A stretch of DNA of 64,000 nt from Scylla paramamosain. Its lineage: Eukaryota > Arthropoda > Malacostraca > Decapoda > Portunidae. Shown one piece after another: positions 1 through 13,998 of this stretch (its first letter is position 1; every line of letters starts with the position of its first letter). A program made the translations under genes and the position numbers. Location: assembly GCF_035594125.1 (NCBI RefSeq), contig NC_087190.1, positions 8,483,539-8,547,538 of the forward strand, in the 5' to 3' direction. Under the pieces are notes generated by a model. The model worked only from the letters and a program-made list of their open reading frames with translations. It did not search any database and was not told the DNA's origin.

Positions 1-3000
1 TCTTTTCTTTTCCCCATATCTGAAAATTTGCATGCATTTTGGCGATTAGTTATCTAACAAGCTCAAAAACACTCAAACACAAGTTTTTGTTTAGTTTAGT
101 TATCGTTTTATTTGTGGGTTTTAGCTTTTTGGTACTTAAGGAACTAAAAAAACACTCAAAATACATATTTCTCGTAATGTCCTTTCGTTTACCAAACATA
201 AGGTTCTTTGCATGTATTTAAACGTTTTTTATAGATAACATGATCAAAAACACTCAAAATACATGTTTTTGGTAATGTAATTCTGTTTGTACATTAAAGG
301 TGTTTTGCATGCGTTTTAGCGTTTTGGTATGTAATGAGCTAAAAAAAACACCTAAAGGCAAGTTCTTGGTAAAAGTTGGTTTTATTCCCATGTAATGTGA
401 TTGCCCTGCTTTTTAGTGGTTTATTGCCTAATACGCTCAAAAACACTCGAAAGACCTTTTCTGGTAATATTATTTTTTTCCTAAGAACTAAGAATGTGAA
501 AAACACTCAAAATACAGGCATTTAGTAAGGTTGTTCTGTTTCTTAACTAAAAGTGTTATTGATGAGCTTCAGCATTTTGGTATGTAAGAAACTTCTCTAA
601 TACACACATTTGGTAAGGTAGTTCTGTTTCTCAATTAAAAGAGTTATTCATGAGTTTCAGCATTTTGGTATGTAAGAAACTTCTTTATGTACACGAGTTT
701 TTGAGTTTTTTGCCTTGCGGTTCTTGTGAAACTATAAAACACTCATTATACACGTATCTCGTAATGTCCTTTTCTTTCCTAATATAGAGTGCGTTTCATC
801 CATTTTTGCATATTTTTTGTAGGTAACAAGCTCAAAAACACATCAAAATATATATTTTTTAATGTTATTCTATTTCTTCATATTGGTTGATTTGCATCCG
901 TTTTAGCGTTTTTCTACGTAAATCACTGAAAAGACACGTTTTCAGTTATATTGTTGAAATTGCTGAAAAAAAACACTCAAAAGACAGGTTTCTGGTAAAG
1001 TCGAGTAATTTCTCCATATAGGTGGCTTTGCATGAACTTCAGGGTTTGGTACATAACTCCGGAGAAAAGCTAAAATTTTTTTTTATAATGATTTTTTTTT
1101 ACAAAATTTCCCTGAATTTTTCCAGAATTTTGGTATCTCGGTACCTATGAAGATGAATAACAAAAATTTTTTTTCTCTCTATAAAGTGTTATTTGTGAGT
1201 TTTAGCTTTTTGGTACTTAAGGAACTTAAAAACTCTCATAATACACGATTTTCGTAATGTCCTTTTCTTATACAAACATAAGGTAACATGATCAAAAACA
1301 CTCAAAATACATATTTTTGGTAGTGTTATTCTGTTTCTCCATAAAGGGTTTTTTCATGCGTTTTAGCGTTTTGTATGTAAGGAGTTAAAAAACACTTAAA
1401 GGCATGTTCTTCGTAAAAGTTGGTTTTATTCCCATGTAATGTGATTGTTCTGCTTTTTAGTGCTTTGTTGAATATCACGCTCAAAAATACTCAAAAGACA
1501 TTTTTCTGGTAATGTCATTTTTTCCCACATAAAGCTAGTTTCGCATGTAATTTGGCAATTTTGTAAATAAGAATGTGAGAAAACACTCAAAATACACAAT
1601 TTGGTAGGGTAGTTCTGTTTCTCGATTAAAAGTGTTATTCATGCATTTCATCATTTTGGTATGTAAGAAAATTTTTGCGTTTATTGCCTTGTGGTTCTTG
1701 TGGAACTATAAAACACTCATTATACACGTTTCTTGTAATGTGCTTTTGTTTCCTAATATAGAGTGTTTTCCATCCATTTTTGTATTTTTTGTAGGTAGGA
1801 AGCTTAAAAACACTCAAAATATATCTTTTTGGTAATGTTATTCCATTTCTTCATATTGGTTGGTTTGCATCCGTTTTAGCGTTTTTCTTCGTAAATCTCC
1901 GAAAAGACTCGTTTTCAGTAATATTGTTTAAATTGCTCCTGGTACAGGTTTCTGGTAAAGTCGTGTAATTTTCTCATATAAGTGGCTTTCCATGCACTTC
2001 AGGGTTTGGTACATAACTCCGGAAAAAAAATTAAAATTATTATTTTTTTATATAATTTATTTCTTTAAATAATTTCCCTGAATTTTGCCAGAATTTTGGC
2101 ATCTCGGTACCTATGAAGAAGAATAACAAAAAAAAATTTCCTATTCATTTATTTTATTTTTTTTTCTCTATAAAGAGTGTTATTTGTGTGTTTTAGCTTT
2201 TTGGTACTTAAGGAACCCAAAAAATCTCATAATACACAATTTTCGTAATATTCTTTCGTTTCACAAACATAGGGTTCTTTGCATGTATTTAAGCGTTTTT
2301 ATAGGTAACATGATCAAAAAAACTTAAAATTCATGTTTTTGGTAATGTTATTTTGTTTCTCCATAATGGGTGTTTTGCATGCGTTTTAGCGTTTTGTTAT
2401 GTAAGGAGTTAAAAACACTTAAAGGCATGTTTTTGGTAAAAGTTGGTTTTATTCCCACGTAATGTGATTGTTCTGCTTTTTCGTGCTTTGTTGCATATCA
2501 AGCTCTAAAATACTCAAAACACACTTTTCTAATGTCATTATTTCTCACTTAAAACTAGTTTCGCTTGTAATTTCGGATTTTCGTAACTAAGAATTTGAAA
2601 AACACTCAAAATACTCACATTTGGTAAGATAGTTCTGTTTCTCAATTAAAAGTCTTATTCATGAGTTTCAGCATTTTGGAATGTAAGAAACTTCTTTATA
2701 TACACGAATTTTTGCGTTTTTTGCCTTGTGGTTCTTGTTAAACTATAAAACACTCATTATACACGTTTCTCGTAACGTCCTTTTGCTTCCCAATATAGAG
2801 TGCTTTCAATCCATTTTCGCGTTTTTTGTAGGTAACAATTTCAAAAACACACAAAATATACCTTTTTTTGGTAATGTTATTCTATTTCTTCATTTTGGTT
2901 GGTTTGCATCCGTTTTAGCGTTTTTTTCTACGTAAAACACTGAGAAGACACGTTTTCAGTAATTTTGTTTTGAATTCCCATATAGAGTGAGTTCTTTATT

Positions 3001-5796
3001 ATTTATTGTTTTGGTGCCTAACATGCTGAACAACACTCAAAAGAGAGATTTCTGATAAGGTCGTTTAATTTCCTCATATAGGAGGCTTTGCATGTACTTT
3101 AGGGTTTGGTACAAAAAAAGCTACAATTAACTTTTTTATAATATTCTTTTATCATATAATTCCCTTAATTTTCCCAGAATTTTGGCATCTCGGTACCTAT
3201 AAAGATAAAGAAAAAAAATTAAAAAATACTATTTTTTTTATTTTTTATTTATTTATTTTTTCTCAATAGTGTTATTTTTGGATTTACCTTTTTGGTACTT
3301 AAGGAACTTAAAAACACTTATAATACACGTTTCTCGTAATGTCCTTTCGTTTCCAAAACATAAGGTTTTTTGCATGTATTTAAGCGTTTTTATAGATAAC
3401 ATGATCAAAAACACTCAAAATACAAGGTTTTGGTAATGTTATTCTGTTTCTCCATAAAGTGTGATTTGCATGTGTTTTAGCAGTTTTGTATATAAAGAGT
3501 TAAAAAAACACTTAAAGGCAAGTTCTTGGTAAAAAATGGTTTTATTCCAATGTAATGTGATTGCCCTGCTTTTGAGTGCTTTATTACCCTTCACGCTGAA
3601 AAACACTCAAAAGACACTTTTCTGGTAAAGTCTTTTATTTTCGCATGTAATTTGGTGTTTTTGGTAACTAAGAATGTGAAAAGCACTCAAAATACGAGTA
3701 CACGCATTTAGTAAGGTTGTTTTGTTTCTCAATTAAGAGTGTTATTCATGAGTTTCAGCATTTTGGTATCTAGGAAATCTCTCCATATACACGCTTTGTG
3801 GTTCTTTTGAACTATAAAACACTCATTATACACTTTTCTTCCAATGTCCTTTTGTTTCCCAATATAGAGTGCTTTGCATCAATTTTCGCGTTTTTGTAGG
3901 TAAAAAGCTCAAAAACACTCAAAATATACCTTTTTGGTAACGTTTTTCTATTTCTTGTTATTGGTTGGTTTCCATCCGTTTTAACGTTTTTCTACGTAAA
4001 ACACTGAGAAGACACGTTTTCAGTAACTTTGTTTTGGATTCCCATATAGAGTGAGTTCCTTATTATTTATCATTTTGGTGCCTAACATGCTAAAAAAAAA
4101 CACACAAAACACAGATTTCTGGTAAGGTCGTTTAATTTTCTCATATTGGAGGCTTTGCATGCACTTTAAGGTTTGGTACATAACAGTCCGAAAAAAAAAA
4201 GCTGAAATTAACTTTTTTGACAGTATTCTTTTATTACATTATTGCCCTTAATTTTCCCAGAATTTTGGCATATTGATACCTATGAAGATGAATAACAAAA
4301 AAAAAAAATGCTATTTATTTTATTTTTTTATTTTTTTTTATTTTCTAAATAAAGTGTGTTATTTGTGGGTTTTAGCTTTTTTGTACTTATAAAGAATCTC
4401 ATAGTACATGTTTCTCGTAATGTCCTTTAGTTTCCCAAACATAATGTTTTTTGCATATACTTAAGCGTTTTTATAGATAACATCATAAAAAACACTCAAA
4501 ATACATGTTTTTGGTAATGTTATTCTGTTTCTCCATAAAGTTTGTTTTGCATGCGTTTTAGCGGTTTGGTATATAAGGGGTTAAAAACCCTAAAAAAAAA
4601 GTTGGTTTTATTCCCATGTAATGTGATTGTTCTGCTTTTTAGTGCTTTATTGCATATCACGCTCAAAAACACTCAAAAGACACTTTTCTGGTAATGTCTT
4701 TTTTTTTTCCCACAAGAAGCTAGTTTCGCATGTAATTTGGCATTTTTGTAACTAAGAATGTGAAAAACACTCAAAATACACAATTTGGTAAGATAGTTCT
4801 GTTTATCGATTAAAAGTGTTATTCATGCATTTCATCATTTTCGTATGAAAAAAAAATTCTCTATATACACGAGTTTTTGCGTTTATTGCCTTGTGGTTCT
4901 TTTAAAACTATAAAACACTCATTATACACGTTTCTCGTAATGTCCTTTTCTTTCCTAATATAGAGTGCTTTACATCCACTTTTGCATTTTTTGTAGGTAA
5001 CAAGCTCAAAAACACTCAAAATATATCTTTTTGGTAATGTTATTTTATTTCTTCATATAGGATGGTTTGTATCCGCTTTAGCGTTTTTCTACGTAAAACA
5101 CTGAAAAGACACATTTTCAGTAATTTTCTTTTGGATTCACATATTGACTGACTTTCATATTATTTATCGTTTTGGTGCCTAACATGCTGAAAAACACTGA
5201 AAAGACAGGTTTCTGGTAAAGTCGTTAAACTTCCCTATATAGGTGGCTTTGCATGCACTTTAGTGTTTGGTACATAACAATCCGAAAAAAAAGCTCTAAT
5301 TAACTTTTATGATAATGTTCGTTTTTCCACATAAATTCCCTGAATTTTGGCAGAATTTCGGCATCTCGATACCTATGAAGATGAATAACAAAAAAAAAAT
5401 CCCATTTTTTTCATTTTTTATTTATTATTATTATTTTTTTAATAAAGAGTGTTATTTGTGGGTTTTAGCTTTTTGGTACTGAAGGAACTTAAAAATCACT
5501 CATAATACACGTTTCTCGTAATGTTCTTTCGTTTGCCAAACATAAGGTTCTTTTCATGTATTTAAGCGTTTTTATAGATAACATGATCAAAAACATTAAA
5601 AACACATGTATTTGGTAATGTTATTCGGTTTCTCCATAAAATGTATTTTGCATGTGTTTTAGCGTTTTGGTATGTAAGGAGCTCAAAAACACTTAAAGGC
5701 AAGTTCATGGTAAAATTTGGTTTTATTCCCATGTAATGTGATTGCCCTGGCTTTTAGTGCTTTATTGCGTAACACGCTCAAAAACACTGAAAAGAC
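1..5796 (+). repeat. Satellite HOR array, forward block 1
   Basis: Tandem units of about 1.1 kb. I anchored units on a GGTACC-like landmark inside the phrase 'ggcatctcggtacctatg'. It occurs near 1140, 2106, 3192, 4275 and 5368, so spacings are about 966, 1086, 1083 and 1093 bp. Each unit shows the same succession of monomer variants described for the reference unit at 9001-10115. The first unit has a duplicated M5-like piece (near 591-660) and lacks most of M9 (phrase 'gttgaaattgctgaaa' near 952). No gene is supported here. Open frames such as the one at 1632-1835 translate satellite text that recurs in neighbouring units with frameshifts, so they are not conserved coding sequence. Confidence 0.93.
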
Positions 5797-6196
5797 ATGC
5801 AAAGCCTCCAATATGAGGAAATTAAAGACCTTACCAGAAATCTTTCTTTTGAGTGTTTTTCAGCATATTAGGCACCAAAACGATAAATAATATGGAATTC
5901 ACTCTATGTAGGAATCCAAAAGAAAATTACTGAAAACGTGTCTTCTCAGTGTTTTACGTAGATAAACGCTAAAACTGATACAAACCAACCAATATGAAGA
6001 AGCATAAAAACATTACAAAAAATTTATATTTTGAGTGTTTTTGAGTTTGTTACCTACAAAAAAACGCGAAAATGGATACAAAGATACAAAGATACGATAT
6101 TTTTTTTTCATTCTTATTCATATTGACAGGTAACGAGGTGACAAAATTCGGGCAAAGTTCAGGAATTTATATGAAATAAGAACATTATCAAAAAAA
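5797..6196 (-). repeat. Inverted HOR segment with left breakpoint
   Basis: At about 5797 the forward array (phrase 'cactgaaaagac') jumps into reverse-complement HOR sequence starting 'atgcaaagcctcc'. The segment runs backwards through M9 ('accaaaacgataaataat'), M8 and M7 to about 6090. It then reads into the reverse complement of the unit end (spacer plus the GTTACC landmark), finishing at the palindrome centre at 6196/6197. The left junction is the same as in four other inverted segments, near 22672, 26467, 42764 and 51170. The right side differs, because it ends in a hairpin-like turn rather than in the shared right junction. Confidence 0.88.
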
Positions 6197-6300
6197 TTTT
6201 TTGATAATGTTCTTATTTCATATAATTTCATGAACTTTGCCCGAATTTTGGCACCTCGTTACCGGTGAAGAGTAAGAATGAAAAAAAAAAAAATATCGTA
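6093..6300. repeat. Near-perfect 2 x 104 bp palindrome
   Basis: The left arm 6093-6196 and right arm 6197-6300 are reverse complements with no spacer. The centre is a run of seven A followed by six T. Arm positions correspond to the end of one HOR unit: the 'gaactttgcccgaatttt' region, the GTTACC landmark, the 'aataagaatg' phrase and the A-run. By eye the arms differ at only a handful of positions. Such a structure can form a cruciform. It marks the switch from inverted back to forward orientation, as expected from a fold-back event in replication or repair (inference). It could also be an assembly or template-switch artefact. Confidence 0.87.
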
Positions 6301-9000
6301 TTTTTTATTTATTTTTTTATTTTTTTAATGAAGAGTAAAATTTGTGGCTTTTAGCTTTTTAGTACTTAATGAACTTAAAAACACTCATAATACACGTGTC
6401 TCGTACACTCCTTTCGTTTCCCAAAAATAGGGTTCTTTGCATGTATTTAAGCGTTTTTATTGGTAACATGATCAAAAACACTCAAAATACATGTTTTTGG
6501 AAATGTTTTTCTGTTTCACCATGAAGTGTATTTTGCATGCATTTTTGTGTTTTGGTATATAAGGAGCTCAAATACACTGAAAGGCAGGTTCTTGTTAAAA
6601 ATTGGTTTTATTCCAATGTAATGTAATTGCCCTGCTTTTTAGTGCTTTATTGCCTAACACGCTGAAAAACACTCAAAAGACATTTTTCTCGTAATGTCAT
6701 TTTTTTCCCACATAAAGCTGGTTTTGCATGCAATTTTGGGTTTTGGTAACTAGGGATGTGAAAAGCACTCAAAATACACGCATTTAGTAAGATTGTTCTC
6801 TTTCTCAATTAAGAGTGTTGTTCCAGAGTTTCAGCCTTTTGGAATGTAAGAAACTTCTCTATATACACGAGTTTTTGCGTTTTTTGCCTTGTAGTTCTTG
6901 TGAAACTATAAAACACTCATTATACACGTTTCTCGAAATGTCCTTTTGCTTCCCGATATAGAGTGCTTTCCATCTTTTTTTGTGTTTTTTGTAGGTAACA
7001 ATTTCAAAAACACTCAAAATATACCTTCTTGGTCAAAGTTGGTTTTATTCCCATGAAATGTGATTTCCCTGCTTTTTAGTGCTTTATTGCCTAACACGCT
7101 GAAAAACACTCAAAAGACACTTCTAGTAATGTAATTTTTTTTCCACATAAAGCTAGTTTCGCATGCTATTTGGGATTTTGCTAAGAATGTGAAAACACTA
7201 AAAATACACGCTTTTGGTAAGGTTGTTCTGTTTCTCAATTAAGATATTCATGAGTTTCAGCATTTTGGTATCTAAGAAATTTCTTTATATACACGAGTTT
7301 TTGCGTTTTTTGCCTTGTGGTTTTTGTGAACCACAAGTTCTTTTGCTCGAAAATAATAAGATACTCATTATACACGTTTCTTCTAATGTCGTTTTGTTTC
7401 ACAATAGGGAGTGGTTTGCATCCATTTTCATCTTTTTTCTAGGTAACAAGCTCAAAAACACTCAAAATATAGCTTTTTGGTAATGTTATTCTTTTTTTTT
7501 TTTCATATTGGTTGGTTTGCATCCGTTTTAGCGTTTTTCTACGTAAAACACCGAAAAGACACGTTTTCAGTCATTTTGTTTTGGATTCCCATATAGAGTG
7601 ACTTCCATGTTATTTATCGCTTTGGTGCCTAACATGCTAAAAACACTCATATGACAGTTTTCTGGCAAAGACGTTTGATTTCCCCATATAGGTGGTTTTG
7701 CATGCACTTTAGGGTTTGCTACATAACAGTCGAAAAAAAAAGCTAAAATTAACTTTTTGGTAATGCTATTTCATAAAATTTATGAATTTTGGCCGAATTT
7801 TGGCATCTCGGTATCTGTGAAGATGAATAAGAAAGAAAAAAAATATCGTGTATTTTTATTTATTTATTTATTTTTTCTCAATAGAGAGTTATTTGTGGCT
7901 TTTAGCTTTTTTGGTACTTAATGAATTTAAAAACACTCATAATACACGTTTCTCGTAATGTCATTTCGTTTCCCACAAATAGGATTCTTAGCAAGTATTT
8001 AAGCGTTTTATTGGTAACATGATCAAAAACACTTAAAATACATGTTTTTGGTAATGTTATTCTGTTTCTCCATAAAGTGTGTTTTGCATGCGTTTTGGTA
8101 AATAAGGAGCTCAAAAACACTTAAAGGCAAGTTCTTGGTAAACATTGGTTTTATTCCCATGTAATGTGATTGCCCTTCTTTTTAGTGCTTTACTGCCTAC
8201 CACGTTCAAAAACACTCAATAGACACTTTTCTGAAAATATGATTTTTTTTTTTACCACATAAAGGTGGTTTCGCAATCAATTTGGGTTTTGGGTAACTAA
8301 GAATGTGAAAAGCACTCAAAATACACACATTTAGTAAGGTTGTTCTGTTTCTCAATTAAGAGTGTTATTCATGAGTTTCAGCATTTTGGTATCTAGGAAA
8401 CTTCTCAATATACACAAGTTTTTGCGTTTTTTGCCTTGTGGTTCTTTTGAACTATAAAACACTCATTATACACTTTTCTCGCAATGTCCCTTTCTTTCCC
8501 AATATAGAGTGCTTTGCATCAATTTTCGCGTTTTTTTTTGTTATTAACAAGTTCAAAAACACTCAAAATGTACCTTTTTGGTAATATTTTTATATTTCTT
8601 GATATTGGTTGGTTTGCATCCGTTTTAGCATTTTTCTACGTAAAATACTGAGAAGACACGTTTTAAGTAATTTTGTTTTGGATTCCCATATTGAGTGAGT
8701 TTATTATTATTTATCGTTTTGGTGCCTAACATGCTGAAAAACTCTCAAAAGACAGATTTCTGGTAAAGTCATTCAATTTCCTCATATAGGAGGCCTTGCA
8801 TGCTCTTTAGGATTTGGTACATAAGAGTCCGAAAAAAAGCTAAAATCAACTTTTTTGATAATATTCTTTAATCATATAATTGCCCTAAATTTTCCCAGAA
8901 TTTTGTCATCTCGGTTCCTATGAAAATGAATGACAAAAAAAAAAAAAAAAATTCAATTTTTTTATTTTTTCTATTTATTTATTTATTTTTTCTAAATAAA

Positions 9001-10115
9001 GAGTGTTATTTGTATGTTTTAGTTTTTGGTAGTTAAGGAACTTAAAAACACTCATAATACATGTTTCTCGTAATGTCTTTTCGTTTTCCCAAACATAAGG
9101 TTCTTTCTATGTATTTAAGCGTTTTTATAGGTAACATGATCAAAAACACTCAAAAATACATGTTTTTGGTAATGTTATTCTGTTTCTCCATAAAGTTTGT
9201 TTTGCAGGCGTTTTAGTCTTTTGGTATATAAGGAGCTCAAAACACTTAAAGGCAAGTTCTTGATAAAAATTGGTTTTATTCGAATTTAATGTGATTTCCC
9301 TGCTTTTTAGTGCTTTATATCCTATAACGCTCAAAAACACTCAAAAGACACTTTTTTTGATAATGTCATTTTTTCCCACATAAATCTGGTTTCGCATGCA
9401 ATTTGGGGTTTTGGTAACTAAGAATGTGAAAAGCTCTCAAAATACACGCATTTAGTAAGGTTGTTCTGTTTCTCAATTAAGAGTGTTATTCATGAGTTTC
9501 AGCATTTTGGTATCTAAGAAACTTATCCATATATACGAGTTTTTGCGTTTTTTGCCTTTTGGTTCTTGTGAAACCATAAAACACTCATTAGACACGTATC
9601 TCGTAAAGTCCTTTTGTTTCCCAATATAGAGTGCTTTGCATCCATTTTCGTGTTTTTTTTGTGGTTAACAGGCTCAAAAACACTCAAAATATACCTTTTT
9701 GGTAAGGTTATTCTATTTCTTCATATTGATTGGTTTCCTTCCGTTTTAGCGTTTTTCTATGTAAAACACGGAAAAGACACGTTTTCAGTAATTTTGTTTT
9801 GAATTCCCATATTGAGTAACTTCCATATTATTGATCCATTTGATGCCTAACATGCTAAAAAAGAAAACACTCAAAAGAGAGGTTTCTGATAAAGTCGTGT
9901 AATTTCCCCATATAGGTGGCTTTGGATGCACATTAGGGTTTGGTACATAACAGTCCAAAAAAAAAGCTAAAATTAACTTTTTTGATGATGTTCTTTTTTC
10001 CACATAATTTCCCTGAATTTCGCCAGACTTTTGGCATCTCAGTACCTATGAATATGAATAACAAAAAAAAAAAAATGCTAATTAATTATTTATTTATTTA
10101 TTTTTTCTCTATAAA
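9001..10115 (+). repeat. Reference 1,115 bp HOR unit with its monomers
   Basis: A clean unit used here to define the array. Approximate monomer limits are M1 9001-9097, M2 9098-9194, M3 9195-9290, M4 9291-9384, M5 9385-9479, M6 9480-9628 (about one and a half monomers), M7 9629-9726, M8 9727-9812, M9 9813-9914, and M10 plus a degenerate M11 and A/T spacer 9915-10115. Shared monomer signatures are a 'gcatgcgttttagcgtttt' type core near the start, a 'ctcaaaaacactcaaaata' core in the middle and a 'cgtaatgt..tt..ttccc.ata' end. The spacer is an A-run followed by 'tttatttatttatttt'. The mean monomer is about 93-97 bp. There is no open frame conserved between units. Function is unknown; a structural chromosomal role is only inferred. 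Confidence 0.9.
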
Positions 10116-11387
10116 GAGTGTTATTTGTGGCTTTTAGCTTTTTGGTACTTAAGAAACTTAAAAACACTCATAATACACGTTTCTTGTAATGTTTTTTTTA
10201 GTTTCCCAAACATGTATTTAAGTGTTTTTATAGGTAACATGATCAAAAACACTCAAAATACGTGTTTTTGGTAATGTTTTTCTGTTTCTCCATAAAAGGT
10301 GTTTTGCATGCGTTTTAGCGTTTTTTTATGGAAGGAGCTCAAAAAATATTAAAGGGAAGTTCCAGATAAAAATTGGTTTTATCCCTATGTAATGTGATTG
10401 CCCTGCTTTTAAGTGCTTTATTTCCTAACACGCTCAAAAACACTCAAAAAAACTTTTTTATGTTAATGTCATTTTTTTCCCACATTTTTATCCCACAATA
10501 TTTCGCATGCAATTTGGAGTTTTGGTAACTAAGAATGTGAAAAACACCCAAAATACACTCATTTGGTAAGCTTGTTCTTTTTTTTTTATTCTTCGTAAAA
10601 TTTGGTTTTATTCAAATGTAATGTGATTGTTCTGCTTTTTAGTGCTCTGTTGCATATAACGCTCAAAAACACTCAAAAGACACTTTTCTGGAAATGTCAT
10701 TTATTTCCCACATAGAGCTAGTTTCGCATGTAATTTGGGATTTTCGTAACTAAGAATGTGAAAAACACTCAAAATACACACATTTTGTAAGGTAATTCTG
10801 TTTCTGAATTAAAAGTGTTATTCATGAGTTTCATCATTTTCGTATCTAAGAAACTTATCTAGGTACACGAGTTTTTGCGTTTTTTGCTTTTTAGTTCTTG
10901 TGGAACTATAAAACACTCTTTATACACGTTTCTCAGAATGTCCTTTTGTTTTGCAATACTTTGCATCCATTTTTGCATTTTTTTTAGGTAACATGCTCAA
11001 AAACATTCAAAATATACTTTTTTGGTAATGTTATTCTATTTCATATTGGTTGGTTTGCATCATTTTTAGCGTTTTCTACGTAAAACACTGAAAAGACACG
11101 TTTTCAGTAATTTTGTTTTGGATTCCCATATTGAGTGACATATTTTTATCGTTTTGGTGCCTAACATACTGAAAAACACTGAAAAGTAAGGTTTCTCGTA
11201 AAGTCGTTTAATTTCCTCATGTAGGTGGTTTTGCATTCACTTTAGAGTTTGGTAAATAATATTCCGAAAAGAAAGCTAAAATTAACTTTTTGATAATATT
11301 CTTTTATCACATAGTTGCCCAGAATTTTCCCAGAATTTTGGCATGTCGGTACCTATGAAGATGAATAACAAAAAAAAAAAATTGCCC

Positions 11388-11515
<128 letters not shown>

Positions 11516-13998
11516 TATGAAGAGTGTTATTTGTGGGTTTTAGTTTTTTGGTTCTTAAGGAACTTAAAAACACTCATAATACATGCTTCTCGTAATGTCC
11601 TTTCGTTTCCCAAACATAGGGTTCTTTGCATGTATTTTCGTGTTTTTATAGGCAGCATGATCAAAAACACTCAAAATACATGTTTTTGGTAATGTTATTC
11701 TAATTCTCCATAAAGGGTGTTTTGCATTCGTTTTAGCGTTTTGGTATGTAAGGAGCTCAAAAAAACTTAAAGGCAAGTTCTTGGTAAAAGTTGGTTTCAT
11801 TCCCATGTAATGTTATTGCCCTGCTTTTTAGTGCTTTATTGCCTAACACGCTCAAAAACACCCAAAGTCACTTTTCTGGTAATGTCATTTCTTACCAACA
11901 TAAAGCTAGTTTTGTATGCAATTTGGGGTTTTGGTAAATAAGAATGTGAAAAACACTGAAAATACACGCATTTCGTAAGGTTGTTATGTTTCTCATTTAA
12001 GAGTGTTATTCATGAGTACCAGCGTTTTGGTAACTAAGAAACTTCTCCATATACACTAGTTTTTGCGTTTTTTGCCTTGTGGTTCTTTTGAAGTATAAAA
12101 CACTCATTATTCACGTTTCTCGTAATATCCTTTTGTTTCCCAATATAGAATGCTTTTCATCCTTTTTCGCGTTTTTTGTAGGTAACAAGATTAAAAACAC
12201 TCAAAATATACCATTTTGGTAATATTCTATTTCTTCATATTTGTTGGTTTGCATCCGTTTTAGCGTTTTTCTACCGAAAACACAGAAAAGACACGTTTTC
12301 TGTATTTTGTTTTGGATTCTCATATAGAGTATATATTATTTATCGTTTTGATGCCTAACAAGCTGAAAATCACTATCTGAAAATCAGGTATCTGGTAAAG
12401 TCGTTTAATTTCCTCATATAGGTGGCTTTGCATGCACTTTAGGGTTTGGTAAATAACAGTCCGAAAAAAAAGCTTAAAGTAACTTTTTTAATAATAATCT
12501 TTTATCACATAATTGTCCTGAATTTTGCCAGAATTTTGGCATCTCGGTACCTATGAAGATTAATAAAAAAATAAAAAAATTCATATTTTTCTATTTATTT
12601 ATTATTTATTTAAAAAAAGAGTGTTACTTGTGGGTTTTAGCTTTTTGGTTCTTAAGGAACTTTAAAACACTTATAATACACGTTTCTCTAATATCCTTTC
12701 CTTTTCCAAACATAAGGTTCTTTGCATGTATTTAAGCGTTTTTATAGATAACATGATTAAAAAACACTCAAAATACCTGTTAGTTATGTTATTTTGTTTC
12801 TATATAAAGTGTCTTTTTCATGCGTTTTAGCGCATATAAGGAGCTAAAAAAAACACTTAAAGGCAAGTTCTTGGTAAACGTTGGTTTTATTCCATGTAAT
12901 GTGATTGCCCTGTTTTTTAGTGCTTTATTGCCTAACACTCTGAAAAAACACTCAGAAGACACTTTTCTGGTAATGTCATTTTTTTTTTCCCATATAAAGC
13001 TATATTCGCATAGAATTTCGTTTTTTTAACTAAGAATGTGAAAAAACACTCAAAATACACGCATTTAGTAAGGTTGTTCTGTTTGTCAATTAAGAGTGTT
13101 ATTCATAAGTTTCAGCATTTTGGTATCTAAGAAACTTCTCCATATATACGAGTTTTTGTTTTTTGCCTTGTGGATCTTGTGAAACTATAAAACACTCATT
13201 ATACACGTTTCTCGTAATTTCCTTTTGTTTCCCAATATAGAGTGATTGGCATGCATTTTCGCGTTTTTTATAGGTAACAAGTTCAAAAACACTCAAAATA
13301 TACGTTTTGGTGGTTTTTTCTATTTCTTCGTATTGGTTGGTTTGCATCCGTTTTAGCGTTTTTCTACGTAAAACACTGAGAATTACTGTTTTCAGTAATT
13401 TTATTTTGGATTCCCATATTGAGTGACTTCAATGGTATTTATCGTTTTGGTGCCTAACATGCTAAAAACACTCAAAAGACAGGTTTCTTTTAAAGTCGTT
13501 TAAATTCCATATATAGGTGGATTTGCATGCACTTCAGGGTTTGGTACATAACAGTCCGAAAAAAATCTAAAATTAACATTTTTTTGATAATGTTCTTTTT
13601 TCCACATAATTTCCCTGAATTTTGCCAGAATTTCGGCATCTCGGTACCTATGAAGATGAATAACAAAAAAACAAAACAAAAATTGCTATTTTTTTTTTTT
13701 TTCTCTATAAAGAGTGTTATTTGTGGGTTTTAGCTTTTTGGTACTTAAGGAACTTAAAAACACTCATAATACACGTTTCTCATAATGTCCTTTCGTTTCC
13801 CAAATATAGGGTTCTTTGCATGTATTTATGCGTTTTTATAGGTTACATGATCAAAAACACTCAAAATACATATTTTTGGTAATGTTTTTCTGTTTCTCCA
13901 TAAAGGGTGTTTTGCATGCGTTTTAGTGTTTCAATATGTAAGGAGCTCAAAAACACTTAAAGGCAAGTTCTTGGTAAAATTTGGTTTTATTCCCATGT

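Noticed and set aside
1140..1145. The recurring GGTACC landmark as a recombinase or regulatory site
   Set aside because: It varies (GATACC, GTTACC, GGGACC, GGTATC) and is simply one position of the repeat unit. Useful as an anchor only.
1632..1835. Short open frames of 60-110 aa throughout the satellite (for example 1632-1835, 7214-7483, 20022-20372, 38586-38927, 61367-61702)
   Set aside because: They translate recurrent satellite monomers, are not conserved in frame between units, and have no domain or codon signal. Similar frames arise on both strands.
9001..10115. CRISPR-like regularity
   Set aside because: Whole monomers are related head-to-tail with no unique spacers, and the window is eukaryotic.
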